From assembly GCA_963702995.1 (NCBI GenBank), contig OY969783.1, forward strand, positions 3,596,001-3,660,000: 64,000 nt of DNA. The letters run 5' to 3'. Position numbers and translations under genes: made by a program. This DNA comes from MFD04580-c1 sp963702995 (GTDB lineage: Bacteria > Planctomycetota > Phycisphaerae > Tepidisphaerales > Tepidisphaeraceae). The notes beneath the pieces are model-generated. The model saw only the letters and a list, made by a program, of their open reading frames with translations, ran no database searches and was not told the DNA's origin. Below, in pieces: positions 10,199-20,414 of the stretch (within the stretch, counting starts at the first letter, position 1; each line of letters starts with the position of its first letter).

Positions 10199-10456
10199 TT
10201 ACGACCGAAGGGGGATAACAGGATAGCCAACGCCCACGATCGTGATCGACTTCCTCGAGTGGCTGACGAACATGTGAACGAACACGTGATGCAGCATCCC
10301 AGCTTCTTCATGCACAGCGGTCGCTACGTGGTCGGTTGTGGGCGGCGGCGATGCGAATGCGTGTTCCAACTCGTCTAAGGCCATTTCCTGATATGCCGGG
10401 CCCAGCGAGAGCCATAGCGATCTGGCGTCAGGGGCGAAGCCGGGCGTGAAGCTCAT
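10199..10456 (-). CDS. Small protein, possible RelE/ParE-like toxin
   Basis: An 85-residue ORF whose start lies inside the end of the upstream minus-strand gene (29-base overlap). Its pattern, an N-terminal MSFTPGFAPDA strand, a helix ending LDELEHAFASPP, then FVHMFVSHSRKSITIVGV, resembles the layout of RelE/ParE-superfamily toxins (strand, helical hairpin, sheet). I see no diagnostic catalytic residues, so this is a fold-level suggestion only. With its neighbour it forms a two-gene cassette opposite in direction to the Sec operon. Confidence 0.4.
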   Translation of the reverse strand: MSFTPGFAPDARSLWLSLGPAYQEMALDELEHAFASPPPTTDHVATAVHEEAGMLHHVFVHMFVSHSRKSITIVGVGYPVIPLRS

Positions 10457-10872
10457 CGCGCAGCTCCTTCGCGGGGATGATTTGTCCTTGACGCGCTTGT
10501 TCCTTGGCCCGCGCGGTCTGTTCGGGGGTCACCGTGAGCCGGGCGCGGGTTTGGCCGTAAACCTCGTTCAGTTCCTTCAGGCCCGCGATGTGCCCGCCGG
10601 ATTGATTCAGCGCGTCGGCGCGCCAAAATCTGCTCGGCGTCGTCCGCCCACTGGAAATAGAGCCGCCAGACGGATCGCATCGTCCGCAGTTCGGCCGGCG
10701 GTTGACGCTCGACTGACCAGGCGAACTGTCGCTCGTATTCGCCAATTCCCATAAAGTCAGCAAGGCTGGCCTCGATCAGTTTTTCGACGAAACGGATCAG
10801 ACTGGCATCGCCGACGCTCCCCGGCGTGCCGACATCGCCAGCAAGCAGATCGTAAAGGGATACGGCTGTCAT
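10428..10872 (-). CDS. Helical protein, possible antitoxin partner (one frameshift)
   Basis: About 148 residues after joining two frames near 10625. It starts at the ATG at 10872 (MTAVSLYDLLAGDVG) and is predicted helical throughout. The C-terminal part, TPEQTARAKEQARQGQIIPAKELRDELHARL, resembles the tails of small antitoxins that precede RelE/ParE toxins. The first 90 residues, with a helix rich in Trp and Arg (FAWSVERQPP, WRLYFQWADDA), I do not recognise. The following small gene overlaps its end, which supports a coupled pair. It lies between the formate dehydrogenase genes and selC on the opposite strand. Confidence 0.45.
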
Positions 10873-11073
10873 GCCACTACTGTAGCGAACACCACGGCCT
10901 CGAAACAAAGAGCGGAGGAGAGATGGAGGGCATCCTATTCGCGATTGAATCCGCGTCATGCCCTCTAATGTGCCTTTGAGGTTTCCGTGGAGGAGATTTG
11001 ATGTTGCCGTAGCGACCAACCTGACCATATCTTCTCCCGGCAGGGCTCGGGCCTCTGGGCTGCGAGCCCCCCT

Positions 11074-11168
11074 GGAGAGTGCCGGGTGCCTGGTGGCCCT
11101 CGCGGTCTTCAAAACCGCTGTCGCTCCGCTCACGCGGGGCGAGATTGGTTCGATTCCAGTCCTCTCCG
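11074..11168 (+). tRNA. selC: tRNA-Sec (UCA)
   Basis: 95 bases. The anticodon UCA is at 11109-11111 in the loop CTTCAAA, closed by the stem GCGGT/ACCGC. The long variable arm pairs eight bases (CGCTCCGC with GCGGGGCG). The T-arm is TTGG-TTCGATT-CCAG. The extended acceptor stem starts GGAGAGTG and ends CTCTCC plus the G73 discriminator; in the 8-bp form pair 7 is a U-C mismatch. No CCA is encoded. UCA reads UGA, matching the in-frame UGA of the formate dehydrogenase and the selA, selB and selD genes nearby. Confidence 0.93.
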
Positions 11169-11191
11169 TTCCCGGCATTTTTCCCAGGATA

Positions 11192-11322
11192 CCTTGGCGC
11201 TGTCTTCCCTCGGCGTTCTTGGCGCCTTGGCGTTCACTTACTCTTCGGAAGACGAAATGAACGCCGGCGCCAAGAACGCCAAGGGGAAAGCGCCAAAAAA
11301 CGACCGGCCGCGCGCTCCCAGC
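11192..11322. repeat. Imperfect inverted repeat of the AACGCCAAG type after selC
   Basis: The left arm (about 11192-11237: TTGGCGCT, then CGGCGTTCTTGGCGCC, then TTGGCGTTCA) is mirrored by the right arm (about 11255-11298: TGAACGCCGGCGCCAAGAACG, then AAGCGCCAA), so transcripts can fold into a long hairpin. Short repeats built from 'ggcgttcttggcg' units are widespread between planctomycete genes and often give spurious ORF calls. Here the repeat begins about 25 bases after the tRNA-Sec gene. Confidence 0.65.
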
Positions 11323-11433
11323 AGAACGGGCGCTTTGCCGCGCGCACCGTTGCAGTAACGTGCTTCGGGTCGAGCGGACGCGTCGTCGCCGGTGACGCGC
11401 TGACGGATAGGGGCTCTCAATCGGGCAGGTGCA

Positions 11434-12460
11434 ATGATGCCGCAACGACGATCGCGGTGTTCGTCCTTCCTTGTGGTGACGGTGTTGGCTGCTGTGACGA
11501 CGTTTGGGATGACGGCGGCCGCTCGCGCTGATCAACCTGCTGACCGCGCCCCAGGGCCCGCTCCTTTCTTTTTACCTACCAGGCGAAGGTGACCGGTCTG
11601 GCGCCCCGGGATGAGGCGCGTGTCTGGGTGCCGGCGCCGTCCACGATCCCCGCCCAACAGGACATCGCCGTCGTCCGTGGCGACTTTCCGGCCGGAGCGG
11701 GCGATACCGTCGAGACGCGATACCGGAACAAGCTGATCTACTTCGGGTCGCGACCGGACGCCGATGGGGTAATCGCATTCTCCGTAACGTACCGTGTGGT
11801 TCGGCATGAATGCGGCGCCGCTCTACCGACGACGATCGGCAGCCGCACGGCCGCTGATCTCCTCGCCCCCGACGCGCTGGTGCCCGTCGGCGGGAAGCCG
11901 GCGGCCCTCCTCGCCGGCAAGGCGGTCCCGGCCGATCCGTTAGCCGCGCTGCGCGCCCTTTATGATCTTGTTGACGACCACATGCGGTATCGCAAGGACC
12001 AGCCCGGCTGGGGCCGCGGCGACGCGGCCTGGGCCTGCGACAGCCGTTTTGGCAACTGCACCGACTTTCACAGCCTCTTTATCTCACTCGCCCGAACATC
12101 GCACATCGCCGCCCGGTTTGAGATCGGCTTCGGGCTGCCGGAAGCGCGTGGGAAGGGAGAGATCGCCGGCTATCATTGCTGGGCGTGGGGCAGCGGCGGC
12201 GAGCGCGGGTGGTTGCCTGTCGATATTTCCGAGGCGAACAAGCACCCGGAAAAGCGTGACTATTTCTTCGGGCACCTGTGTGAGAATCGCGTCGCCTTCA
12301 GCACCGGCCGCGATCTGGTGCTGGAGCCAAAACAGGACGGGCCGCCGATCAACTTCCTGATCTATCCCTACGTGGAAGTCGCAGGCAAGCCGTGGCCGGC
12401 CGATCAAGTCGAGCGCCACTTCTCCTACGAAGACCTGCCCGACGCGAAGGAAGATAAGAA

Positions 12461-12464
<4 letters not shown>
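11434..12464 (+). CDS. Secreted transglutaminase-like cysteine protein (one frameshift)
   Basis: The ATG at 11434 or 11437 begins a signal peptide (basic MPQRRSR, then hydrophobic FLVVTVLAAVTTFGMTAAARA). The frame then breaks at a T-rich run near 11560, and the mature domain continues in another frame from FTYQAKVTGL. The domain has the transglutaminase-like triad: Cys in GNCTDFHSLF, His in GYHCWAW, Asp in LPVDISEANKH. Such proteins act as peptidases or amidases outside the cytoplasm; the substrate cannot be told. The stop overlaps the selD start (ATGA), so the two genes are coupled, yet a functional link to selenium is not apparent. Confidence 0.8.
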
Positions 12465-13603
<1,139 letters not shown>

Positions 13604-13784
13604 CTCGCTGCCGTCCCCGGCTTGCTCGTCCCCTGGCGGCTTGGCGTTGTTTCAATCGCCCTTGCTGAAGCCACAAAGCGGCTGACCGGCAGAACGTACG
13701 GCTTGATCGGCGGTAATGAGTCGGTCGCGAGACGTTGCCCGGTCACCAAGCCCCGCGCAACGCGCTTCCGCCATCGGAACCTGC

Positions 13785-16076
13785 ATGAACATGACAAAGC
13801 ACCTCGTCCTATCGATCCTGATCGCCCAGTCCCTGCTCGCGGCCGGTGCCGCCAGAGCTGTTCCGCTGGAAGATGATCGCTACACGGTGAGCATCGACCC
13901 GGGCGCGGGCATGTTCACCGTCACCGACCGGGCGTCCGGCAAGACCGTTCTGGCCGACGGCAAGCTTAGCGGCCGCGGTGGGACAGCGAAGGCGGTCGCG
14001 CCACTGGACCCCGCGTTTGGGCGTGGCAACGGCGTCGAGGTGGCTTACGCCGACGGAGGCCGGGAGGTCGTCGCGCTGTTCCCAGCGCTGCCGTTCGTCA
14101 CGTTCCGGTCAACGTTCCCAAATCGTGGGGGCGAAGCGCTCGTCCTGAATCATGTGCCGACGGTATCGGCGGCGGTGCTGGGCGATATCCCGCTGGCGCA
14201 GGTGCGGACGCTCGGCACGGGCGGGTTGCTGGAGCCGGCTAAGAATCCCGGCAGCTATGCCTTTCTTGCCGTCGCCGACCCGGCGACGCGTGGCGGCGTC
14301 GTCAGCGGGTGGCTGACGCACGATCGGGCGAGCGGCGTCGTCTTTTCTCCGGTGGAAGGCGGGGCCGCGCGGGTTCGGGCCGAACTGGACTACGGCCGCC
14401 TCAGGATCAAGCCGGGTGAAGAGGCCGCCGGTGAGTTGTTCGCCATCGGCGGCTTCGACGATGCCCGGATCGGCCTTGAAGCGTATGCCGATGCCGTGGC
14501 AAAGGTGTACGCGATCCATCTGCCGCCGCATCGGCCCGGGTACTGCACCTGGTACATGGAGAAACATGGCGGGGCAAGCAATGAACAGTTCCTCGGCGAG
14601 CTGTCGGACTACGCGGCGAAGAACCTGAAGCCGTACGGCTTCGACTTTGTCCAGATCGACGACGGGTGGCAGCAGGGCATCAAGTCGAACGGGCCGAAAA
14701 AGAACTTCACCGCGTTTGACCCCAAGGGAGCCTACCCGTCGGGGATGAAGGAGATGGCCCGGCGGATCAGCGACCTGGGGCTGACGCCGGGGATCTGGTT
14801 CATGCCGTTCGCGGGCAACTACCAGGACCCATTCTTCCAGTCGCACACCGACTGGTTCGTAAAGGGGGAGGATGGGAAGCCGTTCGATACCCGCTGGGGC
14901 GGCACGTGTTTGGATATGACCCACCCCGGGGCGCGCGACTACGTGCGGGAGGTCGTCGGCCGCATCGGGAACGAGTGGAGTTACCGCGTCTTCAAGATGG
15001 ACGGTTTCTGGACCGGCAGCGGCACGCGGCAGATGTACGTCAATAATGGTTACGTTGATGACCACATCGGCGAGGCCGTCTTCTCCAACGCCGACAAGAC
15101 CAACATCGAAGCCCTGCGCGACGGGATAAAGCTGGTGCGCCGGGCGGCCGGGCCGGGCACCTTCCTGCTCGGCTGCTGCGTGTCGCAGAATATGCGGTCG
15201 TTTGGCGGGTCGTTCGGCCTGCTTGACGCGATGCGGGTTGGCCCCGATACCGGGTCGCACCAGATCGGCGCGCCGCATGCCTCGCGGCTCTGGTTCCTCA
15301 ACGGGCGGGTCTGGTGGAACGACCCGGACTGCGTCTCGGTGCGGGCGTCAACGCCGCTGCCGATGGCCCGGCTCAACGCCAGCTTCACCGCCATCGCGGA
15401 CGATCTGTTCTACAACAGCGACTGGATGCCCGATTTCCCGGCTGATCGGCTCGACATCCTTCGCCGCTACATGCCGTCGCACGGGCTGCGGTCGCGGCCA
15501 GTCGATGTCTTCGAGAGCCCGATCGCCCGCGTCTGGCACCTGGCCGATACGCGGTCGCCGCAGCGGCGCGACATTGTCGCGCTCTACAACTGGGACAAAG
15601 CCGCCGCCCACGTCGCCTGTACGCCCGAGCGGATCGGGCTCCCTGCGGCCGATGCGTACGTCGGGTTTGACTTCTGGGCGGACCAGTTCATCCCCCAGTT
15701 CAAGGGAGAGTTGGCGGCCGATCTGCCGCGCGAATCGTGCCAGGTGCTGGCGATCCGCCCTGTTTCCGACCATCCGCAGTTGATCAGCACGTCGCGACAC
15801 ATCACCCAGGGGATGGTTGACGTGACCGACGAATCCTGGGACGGCAGCGGCGTGCTCTCAGGAGTGAGCCAGGTCGTCGGCGAGGACCCCTATGAGCTGC
15901 GAATCGTGATGCCGGCCAAAGACGCGTCATGGCATCTCTCCGGCGTCAACGTCGCGGCCGACGCGGCGGCGGCCGGGGCCAAGGCGGAGGGGGCGCAGCG
16001 CGGTTTCGAAGTCCGCGTCACGATCCGCTGCGCCACGAGCCGGGCCATCAAATGGTCGGTCCGGTTTACCCGCTAA
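13785..16076 (+). CDS. Secreted GH27/GH36-like alpha-galactosidase family protein
   Basis: 763 residues with an N-terminal signal peptide (MTKHLVLSILIAQSLLAAGAARA). Residues 260-520 form a TIM barrel of the melibiase clan: GFDFVQIDDGW, LTPGIWFMPF, then the likely nucleophile D406 in FKMDGFW, and RVGPDTGS with D488 as likely acid/base. An N-terminal beta domain and C-terminal beta-sandwich flank the barrel, as usual for the clan. Substrate specificity (alpha-galactose or another sugar) cannot be read from the sequence. Start choice: ATG 13785 or 13791; upstream in-frame residues are not signal-like. It is a monocistronic + strand gene after selD. Confidence 0.82.
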   Translation: MNMTKHLVLSILIAQSLLAAGAARAVPLEDDRYTVSIDPGAGMFTVTDRASGKTVLADGKLSGRGGTAKAVAPLDPAFGRGNGVEVAYADGGREVVALFPALPFVTFRSTFPNRGGEALVLNHVPTVSAAVLGDIPLAQVRTLGTGGLLEPAKNPGSYAFLAVADPATRGGVVSGWLTHDRASGVVFSPVEGGAARVRAELDYGRLRIKPGEEAAGELFAIGGFDDARIGLEAYADAVAKVYAIHLPPHRPGYCTWYMEKHGGASNEQFLGELSDYAAKNLKPYGFDFVQIDDGWQQGIKSNGPKKNFTAFDPKGAYPSGMKEMARRISDLGLTPGIWFMPFAGNYQDPFFQSHTDWFVKGEDGKPFDTRWGGTCLDMTHPGARDYVREVVGRIGNEWSYRVFKMDGFWTGSGTRQMYVNNGYVDDHIGEAVFSNADKTNIEALRDGIKLVRRAAGPGTFLLGCCVSQNMRSFGGSFGLLDAMRVGPDTGSHQIGAPHASRLWFLNGRVWWNDPDCVSVRASTPLPMARLNASFTAIADDLFYNSDWMPDFPADRLDILRRYMPSHGLRSRPVDVFESPIARVWHLADTRSPQRRDIVALYNWDKAAAHVACTPERIGLPAADAYVGFDFWADQFIPQFKGELAADLPRESCQVLAIRPVSDHPQLISTSRHITQGMVDVTDESWDGSGVLSGVSQVVGEDPYELRIVMPAKDASWHLSGVNVAADAAAAGAKAEGAQRGFEVRVTIRCATSRAIKWSVRFTR

Positions 16077-16424
16077 CGGATCGGCCCGACATCACCAAAG
16101 CCCTGACCGGATTGCCGCCGGCAGTTGAAGCTTACTCCACTTGAGGGCCGTTTCGGCCGTCGGAAGCGACCCGGCGGCCGCAGCGACGAGCCCGGCCACG
16201 TCGGTCGCCGCCAGCGTAACCCAGAGGATCGGGTGGCCATGGCCGCCCCCTTTCACGACGTTTGAGGGACTTGCATCCCCGGGGATACGGTGCAGGCAGG
16301 CGTTCTCGGACGTCGATTCAGGTTGTCAAAAGTAATGAAGGCCCACATTGGGCGTCGTCACCGGCCGCCGCCGGCAATAGCGTGCCCCAGCGTGCGGACA
16401 CCGAGCGAGCGGAGCGAGATCGCC
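16077..16424. other. Intergenic region, nothing recognised
   Basis: About 350 bases between the glycosidase and the photolyase gene. Short ORFs are low-complexity Ala/Pro/Arg translations. I see no RNA gene or repeat. A promoter for the photolyase probably lies here, but no clear -35/-10 pair stands out. Confidence 0.5.
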
Positions 16425-18081
16425 ATGGGTCAAACTGTTTCCGTCTGGGTCCTTCCGGATCAGCTCATCCTTGATCATCCCGCTCTTGCCGCCGCCGAGC
16501 GGCAAGTGGGCCGGGATGGCGCTGCGCGTTGTCCTGGTCGAGAGCTTGGCGTGGATGCGGCGGCTCCCGTATCACCGCAAGCGGCAGGTGCTCTATCTGA
16601 GCGCGGGCCGTCACTTTGCCCAGGAGCTACGGGCGGTTGGCTACACCGTTGACGTGATCGCGGCCGATGACAGCCGCGTGGGGCTCCAACAGCATCTGGC
16701 GCGGCACGGCTCCCAGCGTTTGATCACCATGGAGGCCGCCGAGTTCGCGCCGCTCTCGTGGCAACTCGATACGATGTCGGATGAACTTGGGGTCCAGGCC
16801 GAGACGCTGCCGAACACGATGTTCCTTGTCGGGAGCTACGATCCGATCCCGCATCCCGAGCCAGGCCATCGCTATGTGATGGAGAGCTTCTATCGGGCGA
16901 TGCGAAAGCGCTTCGGCCTGCTGATGCAAACCAACGGCCAGCCGATCTCGGGGCAGTGGAACCTGGATAAGGAGAACCGCAAGCCCCTCCCGCGCGGGAT
17001 CGCCGTGCCTCCACTCCCATCGTTCGAGCCGGATGAGATCACCCGCGGCGTCATCGCCGAGGTGGATGCCGCCGGCCACGGGGTTGGAAGCACGGAAAGC
17101 TTCCAACTTGCGGTGACGCGTCAGGATGCCGAGGCCGCCTTCGATGCGTTCCTGAAGGACCGGTTCGAGAACTTCGGGCCCTACGAAGACGCGATGAGCC
17201 GCGAGCATGGCGCGCTGTTCCACTCGATCCTGTCGCCGCAGATGAACCTTGGCCTTCTCACACCGCTTGCGATGGCGCGGGCGGCGGAGGCGGAATACGC
17301 GGTCGGGCGCGCGCCGCTCAACTCCGTCGAGGGGTTCATCCGGCAAATCATCGGCTGGCGGGAGTTCATGTACTGGCAATACCACCGCCAGATGCCGGGC
17401 CTACGCTCCGCCAATTCGTGGGACGCGCATCGGCCGATGCCCCGGCTCTTCTGGGACGGACAGACGGATATGGCCTGTCTGGCGCATACCGTTCAGAAGC
17501 TGATCGCGACGGGGCACACGCACCACATCGAGCGGCTGATGGTGATCTGCAACTTCTGCCTGCTCGCCGGCGTCAACCCGGCCGCCGTGGCGGACTGGTT
17601 CCTCACGTTCTACATCGATTCGCATGACTGGGTCGTGCTGCCCAACGTCATCGGCATGGGGCTGAACGCGGATGGAGGGGTGACGGCGACCAAGCCATAC
17701 ATCGCATCGGCCGCCTACATCAACCGGATGAGCGACTTCTGCGGCGCGTGCCGCTTTAGCCCCGAGAAAAGAACCGGCACGGGCGCCTGCCCTTTCAACG
17801 CGCTGTACTGGAACTTCCTGATCGAGCACGAAAGGGCGCTCCGCGCTAACCCGCGGCTCGGCCCCGCCGTATTGGGCCTGTCGCGCGTGAGCGAGACGGA
17901 TCGCACCGTCATCCGCGAGGAAGCCCAGGCGTTCCTCGCACAACTCGAGCCGTATGAAGAACGGAAAGAAGAGCCGCCATGCGAGGCGTCAAAAAAGAAA
18001 ACCTCCCCCGGAAGACCTGCGTCGCCTGCGCCCGCCCCTTCACCTGGAGGAAAAGCCTCGCGAAGAACTGGCAAGACGTGA
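16425..18081 (+). CDS. FeS-type bacterial cryptochrome/photolyase (PhrB-like; one frameshift)
   Basis: About 552 residues. It starts at the ATG at 16425 (MGQTVSVWVLPDQLIL), which has GGAG about 10 bases upstream. The frame breaks near 16515 and resumes at ALRVVLVESLAWMRRLPYH, then VLYLSAGRHFAQELRAVGY. These are the signatures of the prokaryotic (6-4) photolyase / FeS-BCP family. FAD-binding features are in the C-terminal half (NSVEGFIRQIIGWREFMYW). The four [4Fe-4S] cysteines are visible: one in ICNFCLLAGVNP and three in CGACRF...GACPFNALYW. It repairs UV photoproducts or acts as a light sensor. A DUF2256 gene overlaps its 3' end, a common pairing. Confidence 0.88.
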
Positions 18082-18173
18082 AATACTGCAGCGACGCATG
18101 CCGGAAAGCACGGCGCCGGGTGGCGAAGCACGGGTCGCCGGCAGGCACGCCGAGCGGCGAACAGTCGTCTTGA
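17979..18173 (+). CDS. DUF2256 zinc-ribbon-like small protein
   Basis: 64 residues with two Cys pairs (CVACARPFTWRK and KYCSDACRKARRR) and the ENLPRKTC start typical of DUF2256. It overlaps the end of the photolyase gene by about 100 bases in another frame. The four Cys could bind a metal. DUF2256 genes frequently neighbour FeS-type photolyase/cryptochrome genes, so a role in cluster assembly or photoproduct repair is a reasonable guess, not shown here. Confidence 0.8.
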   Translation: MRGVKKENLPRKTCVACARPFTWRKSLAKNWQDVKYCSDACRKARRRVAKHGSPAGTPSGEQSS

Positions 18174-18451
18174 TCGTGAAGTTGCGGCCTATAGTCGCCT
18201 CAAAGGTAACGGCCGCGGCGTGGGAGCGGCCGGCTCACGCCAGGATCTGGTCCCGCATCCCGCCGTAGACGAACGTGCGGAGCTCTACGCAAAGGAGATG
18301 GCTGTGCGGCCCACGTTGACGATCAGTGGCCAACCGCGCCAGCCTGCCCGAAGGACGACTCCGTGGGGCGTGGTTCACCACGCCGTCGCTCTGGACCGGC
18401 GTGGTAAACAACGCCCTACGGCCGCCTCTGGCGATTTCGGGTGAAGCGGCA

Positions 18452-19975
18452 TCAGAACATCTTCAACTGATCGCGCTCGAAGTTGAACTTGGTCTGCGGC
18501 TGATCGATCGGGATCTTATATTCGCCGCTCCAGCATGCCGTGCAGTAGTGGGAGCGATCGTGCTTCATGCACGCCAGCAGGCCGTCCAGCGAGAGATAGG
18601 CGAGGCTATCGACTTCCAGAAAGTCGCGGATCTGCTTTACCGTCCGGTTGTGGGCGATCAGCTCTTCGCTGGTCGGGAAATCGATCCCGTAAAAACAGGG
18701 ATGGCGGATCGGCGGGCAGGAGACGCGCAGATGGATCTCCTTCGCCCCGGCGCGGCGGAGCGCTCGCATTTTTGATCGCGTTGTGGTGCCGCGAACGACC
18801 GAGTCCTCGACGATCACCACCCGCTTGTCCTTGACGACCTCAGGGATGATGTTCAGCTTCATCGCCACTGCCCGGTCGCGCTGCGCCTGGCCGGGCAGGA
18901 TAAACGTGCGGCCGACGAACCGGTTCGGGACGATCCCTTCCTCGAACTCGATCTTCGACTCCTTGGCAAACCCGAGCGCCGCCGATCGGCCCGAGTCGGG
19001 CATCGGCATCACGCAGTCGGCCTCCACGCGCGCCTCGCGGGCGAGCTGACGCCCCATCGCTTCGCGGGCGAAGTGAACGTTCTGCCCGAACAGGCGGCTG
19101 GCGGGGTTGGCGAAGTAGACGTGCTCAAACACGCAATGCGCCCGCTGCGTCGCCGGCGTATCAAACCGGCGGCTGCTGATGCCCGAATCGTCCACACGGA
19201 CGATCTCACCGGGCTCGATCTCCCGGACGAAGTCGGCGCCGATCGCATCAAATGCGCAGGTTTCGCTGGCGAAGCACCAGTGGCCGTCGGCCGTCTTCCC
19301 CAGCGACAACGGGCGGATGCCCCACGGGTCGCGCAGCGCTTCAATGCGATCCGGGAACAGGAACAGCAGGCTGAAGGCGCCCTGCAGGTGCTTCAGCACG
19401 TGAAGCAGCGGGTCGGGCTTGGTTGTGTGGCTCGGCTTGGCGAGCAGGTGGACAATGATCTCGGTGTCGGTCTCACTTTGAAAGATGTGGCCGTGCGCCT
19501 CGTACTCGCTACGGAGCAACGACGCATTGATCAGATTCCCGTTGTGCGCGACCGCCACCGGGCCGAGGTGGAATGTCCGGAGCAGCGGCTGCGCGTTGCA
19601 GAGCTTGCTGGAGCCTGTCGTCGAGTAGCGAACGTGGCCGATCGAGCCGTGGCCGATCAGGTCTTCGCGCAGCATCCGTTCCTTGAAGACCTGGCTCACC
19701 AGGCCCATGCCGGTATGCCCTTCGAGGTTGGTGCCGTCGGTGACGACGATCCCGGCTGATTCCTGCCCCCGGTGTTGCTGGGCGAACAACCCTTGGTAGA
19801 CGATTTGTGACGCGTCCTTCGGGCCCCATACCCCGAACAGCCCACACTTTTCCTTCTTCTCGTATTCATCAAGCAATGGAAGCGATACCGCCAATGGAAT
19901 CTCCGTTGCCGGCACACGGCGTTCTGTAAGCAGTTGCGATTCACGGGGCGAGAAAGCCGCAGTCGATCGACGCAC
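18452..19975 (-). CDS. purF: Amidophosphoribosyltransferase
   Basis: First enzyme of purine synthesis: PRPP plus glutamine to phosphoribosylamine. The N-terminal nucleophile Cys is in KCGLFGVWG (residue 44 from the GTG start at 19975); RYSTTGSS and AHNGNLINA are class II glutaminase motifs. The PRPP loop is VVIVEDSVVRGTTT. 507 residues is near the family length (about 470-500). Glutaminase maturation would remove the residues before Cys44; 43 is long for a propeptide, so an inner start is possible. It is divergent from rsgA. Confidence 0.95.
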   Translation of the reverse strand: MRRSTAAFSPRESQLLTERRVPATEIPLAVSLPLLDEYEKKEKCGLFGVWGPKDASQIVYQGLFAQQHRGQESAGIVVTDGTNLEGHTGMGLVSQVFKERMLREDLIGHGSIGHVRYSTTGSSKLCNAQPLLRTFHLGPVAVAHNGNLINASLLRSEYEAHGHIFQSETDTEIIVHLLAKPSHTTKPDPLLHVLKHLQGAFSLLFLFPDRIEALRDPWGIRPLSLGKTADGHWCFASETCAFDAIGADFVREIEPGEIVRVDDSGISSRRFDTPATQRAHCVFEHVYFANPASRLFGQNVHFAREAMGRQLAREARVEADCVMPMPDSGRSAALGFAKESKIEFEEGIVPNRFVGRTFILPGQAQRDRAVAMKLNIIPEVVKDKRVVIVEDSVVRGTTTRSKMRALRRAGAKEIHLRVSCPPIRHPCFYGIDFPTSEELIAHNRTVKQIRDFLEVDSLAYLSLDGLLACMKHDRSHYCTACWSGEYKIPIDQPQTKFNFERDQLKMF

Positions 19976-20414
19976 CCCATCGGTCAGGCCCCTGGGTCAA
20001 CCAACGGGGCCATCGCCCGGATGAGGTGCGGCGGGAAGATGGAAAGAGAGTACCGCACGGCCGAGGGCACGCAAGACGCCGGCGGGCGTCACATCGAATT
20101 CGCACCGATCAGGCTGCCCGCCGGCCGCCGAATCGATTATAACCGGCTGAGGCGCTACGGTCCAAAAGGCGCCGATCTCCAACCTGCGATGGGTGTGGCT
20201 GTCGATTTCGGCAAGCCGCCGCGCGGCACGGTAGAGGGCTTGGGCACTTCCTGGTAAAGCCGAACTCCCCGTCGGCCGGATGCGCCCAGCCGACGAGGGT
20301 GTCAGCGTTCCCGGATCCAAGGTGCGGCAAGGCCAACAAAGTCGGCCACACCCCCTGCGGCCGCCCGCCGGTTGGCCCGCGGCTCGCGACATTTGTCAGT
20401 TGATCCCAGGCGGA
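19976..20414. other. Intergenic region between purF and rsgA
   Basis: About 440 bases separating divergent genes, so it should hold both promoters. I recognise no purine riboswitch, RNA gene or repeat; the ORFs crossing it are low-complexity and unsupported. Confidence 0.45.

Noticed and set aside
10184..10378. Plus-strand ORF after the NrfD-type gene
   Set aside because: Overlaps the better-supported minus-strand small gene, has no family features, and its first residues are basic and irregular.
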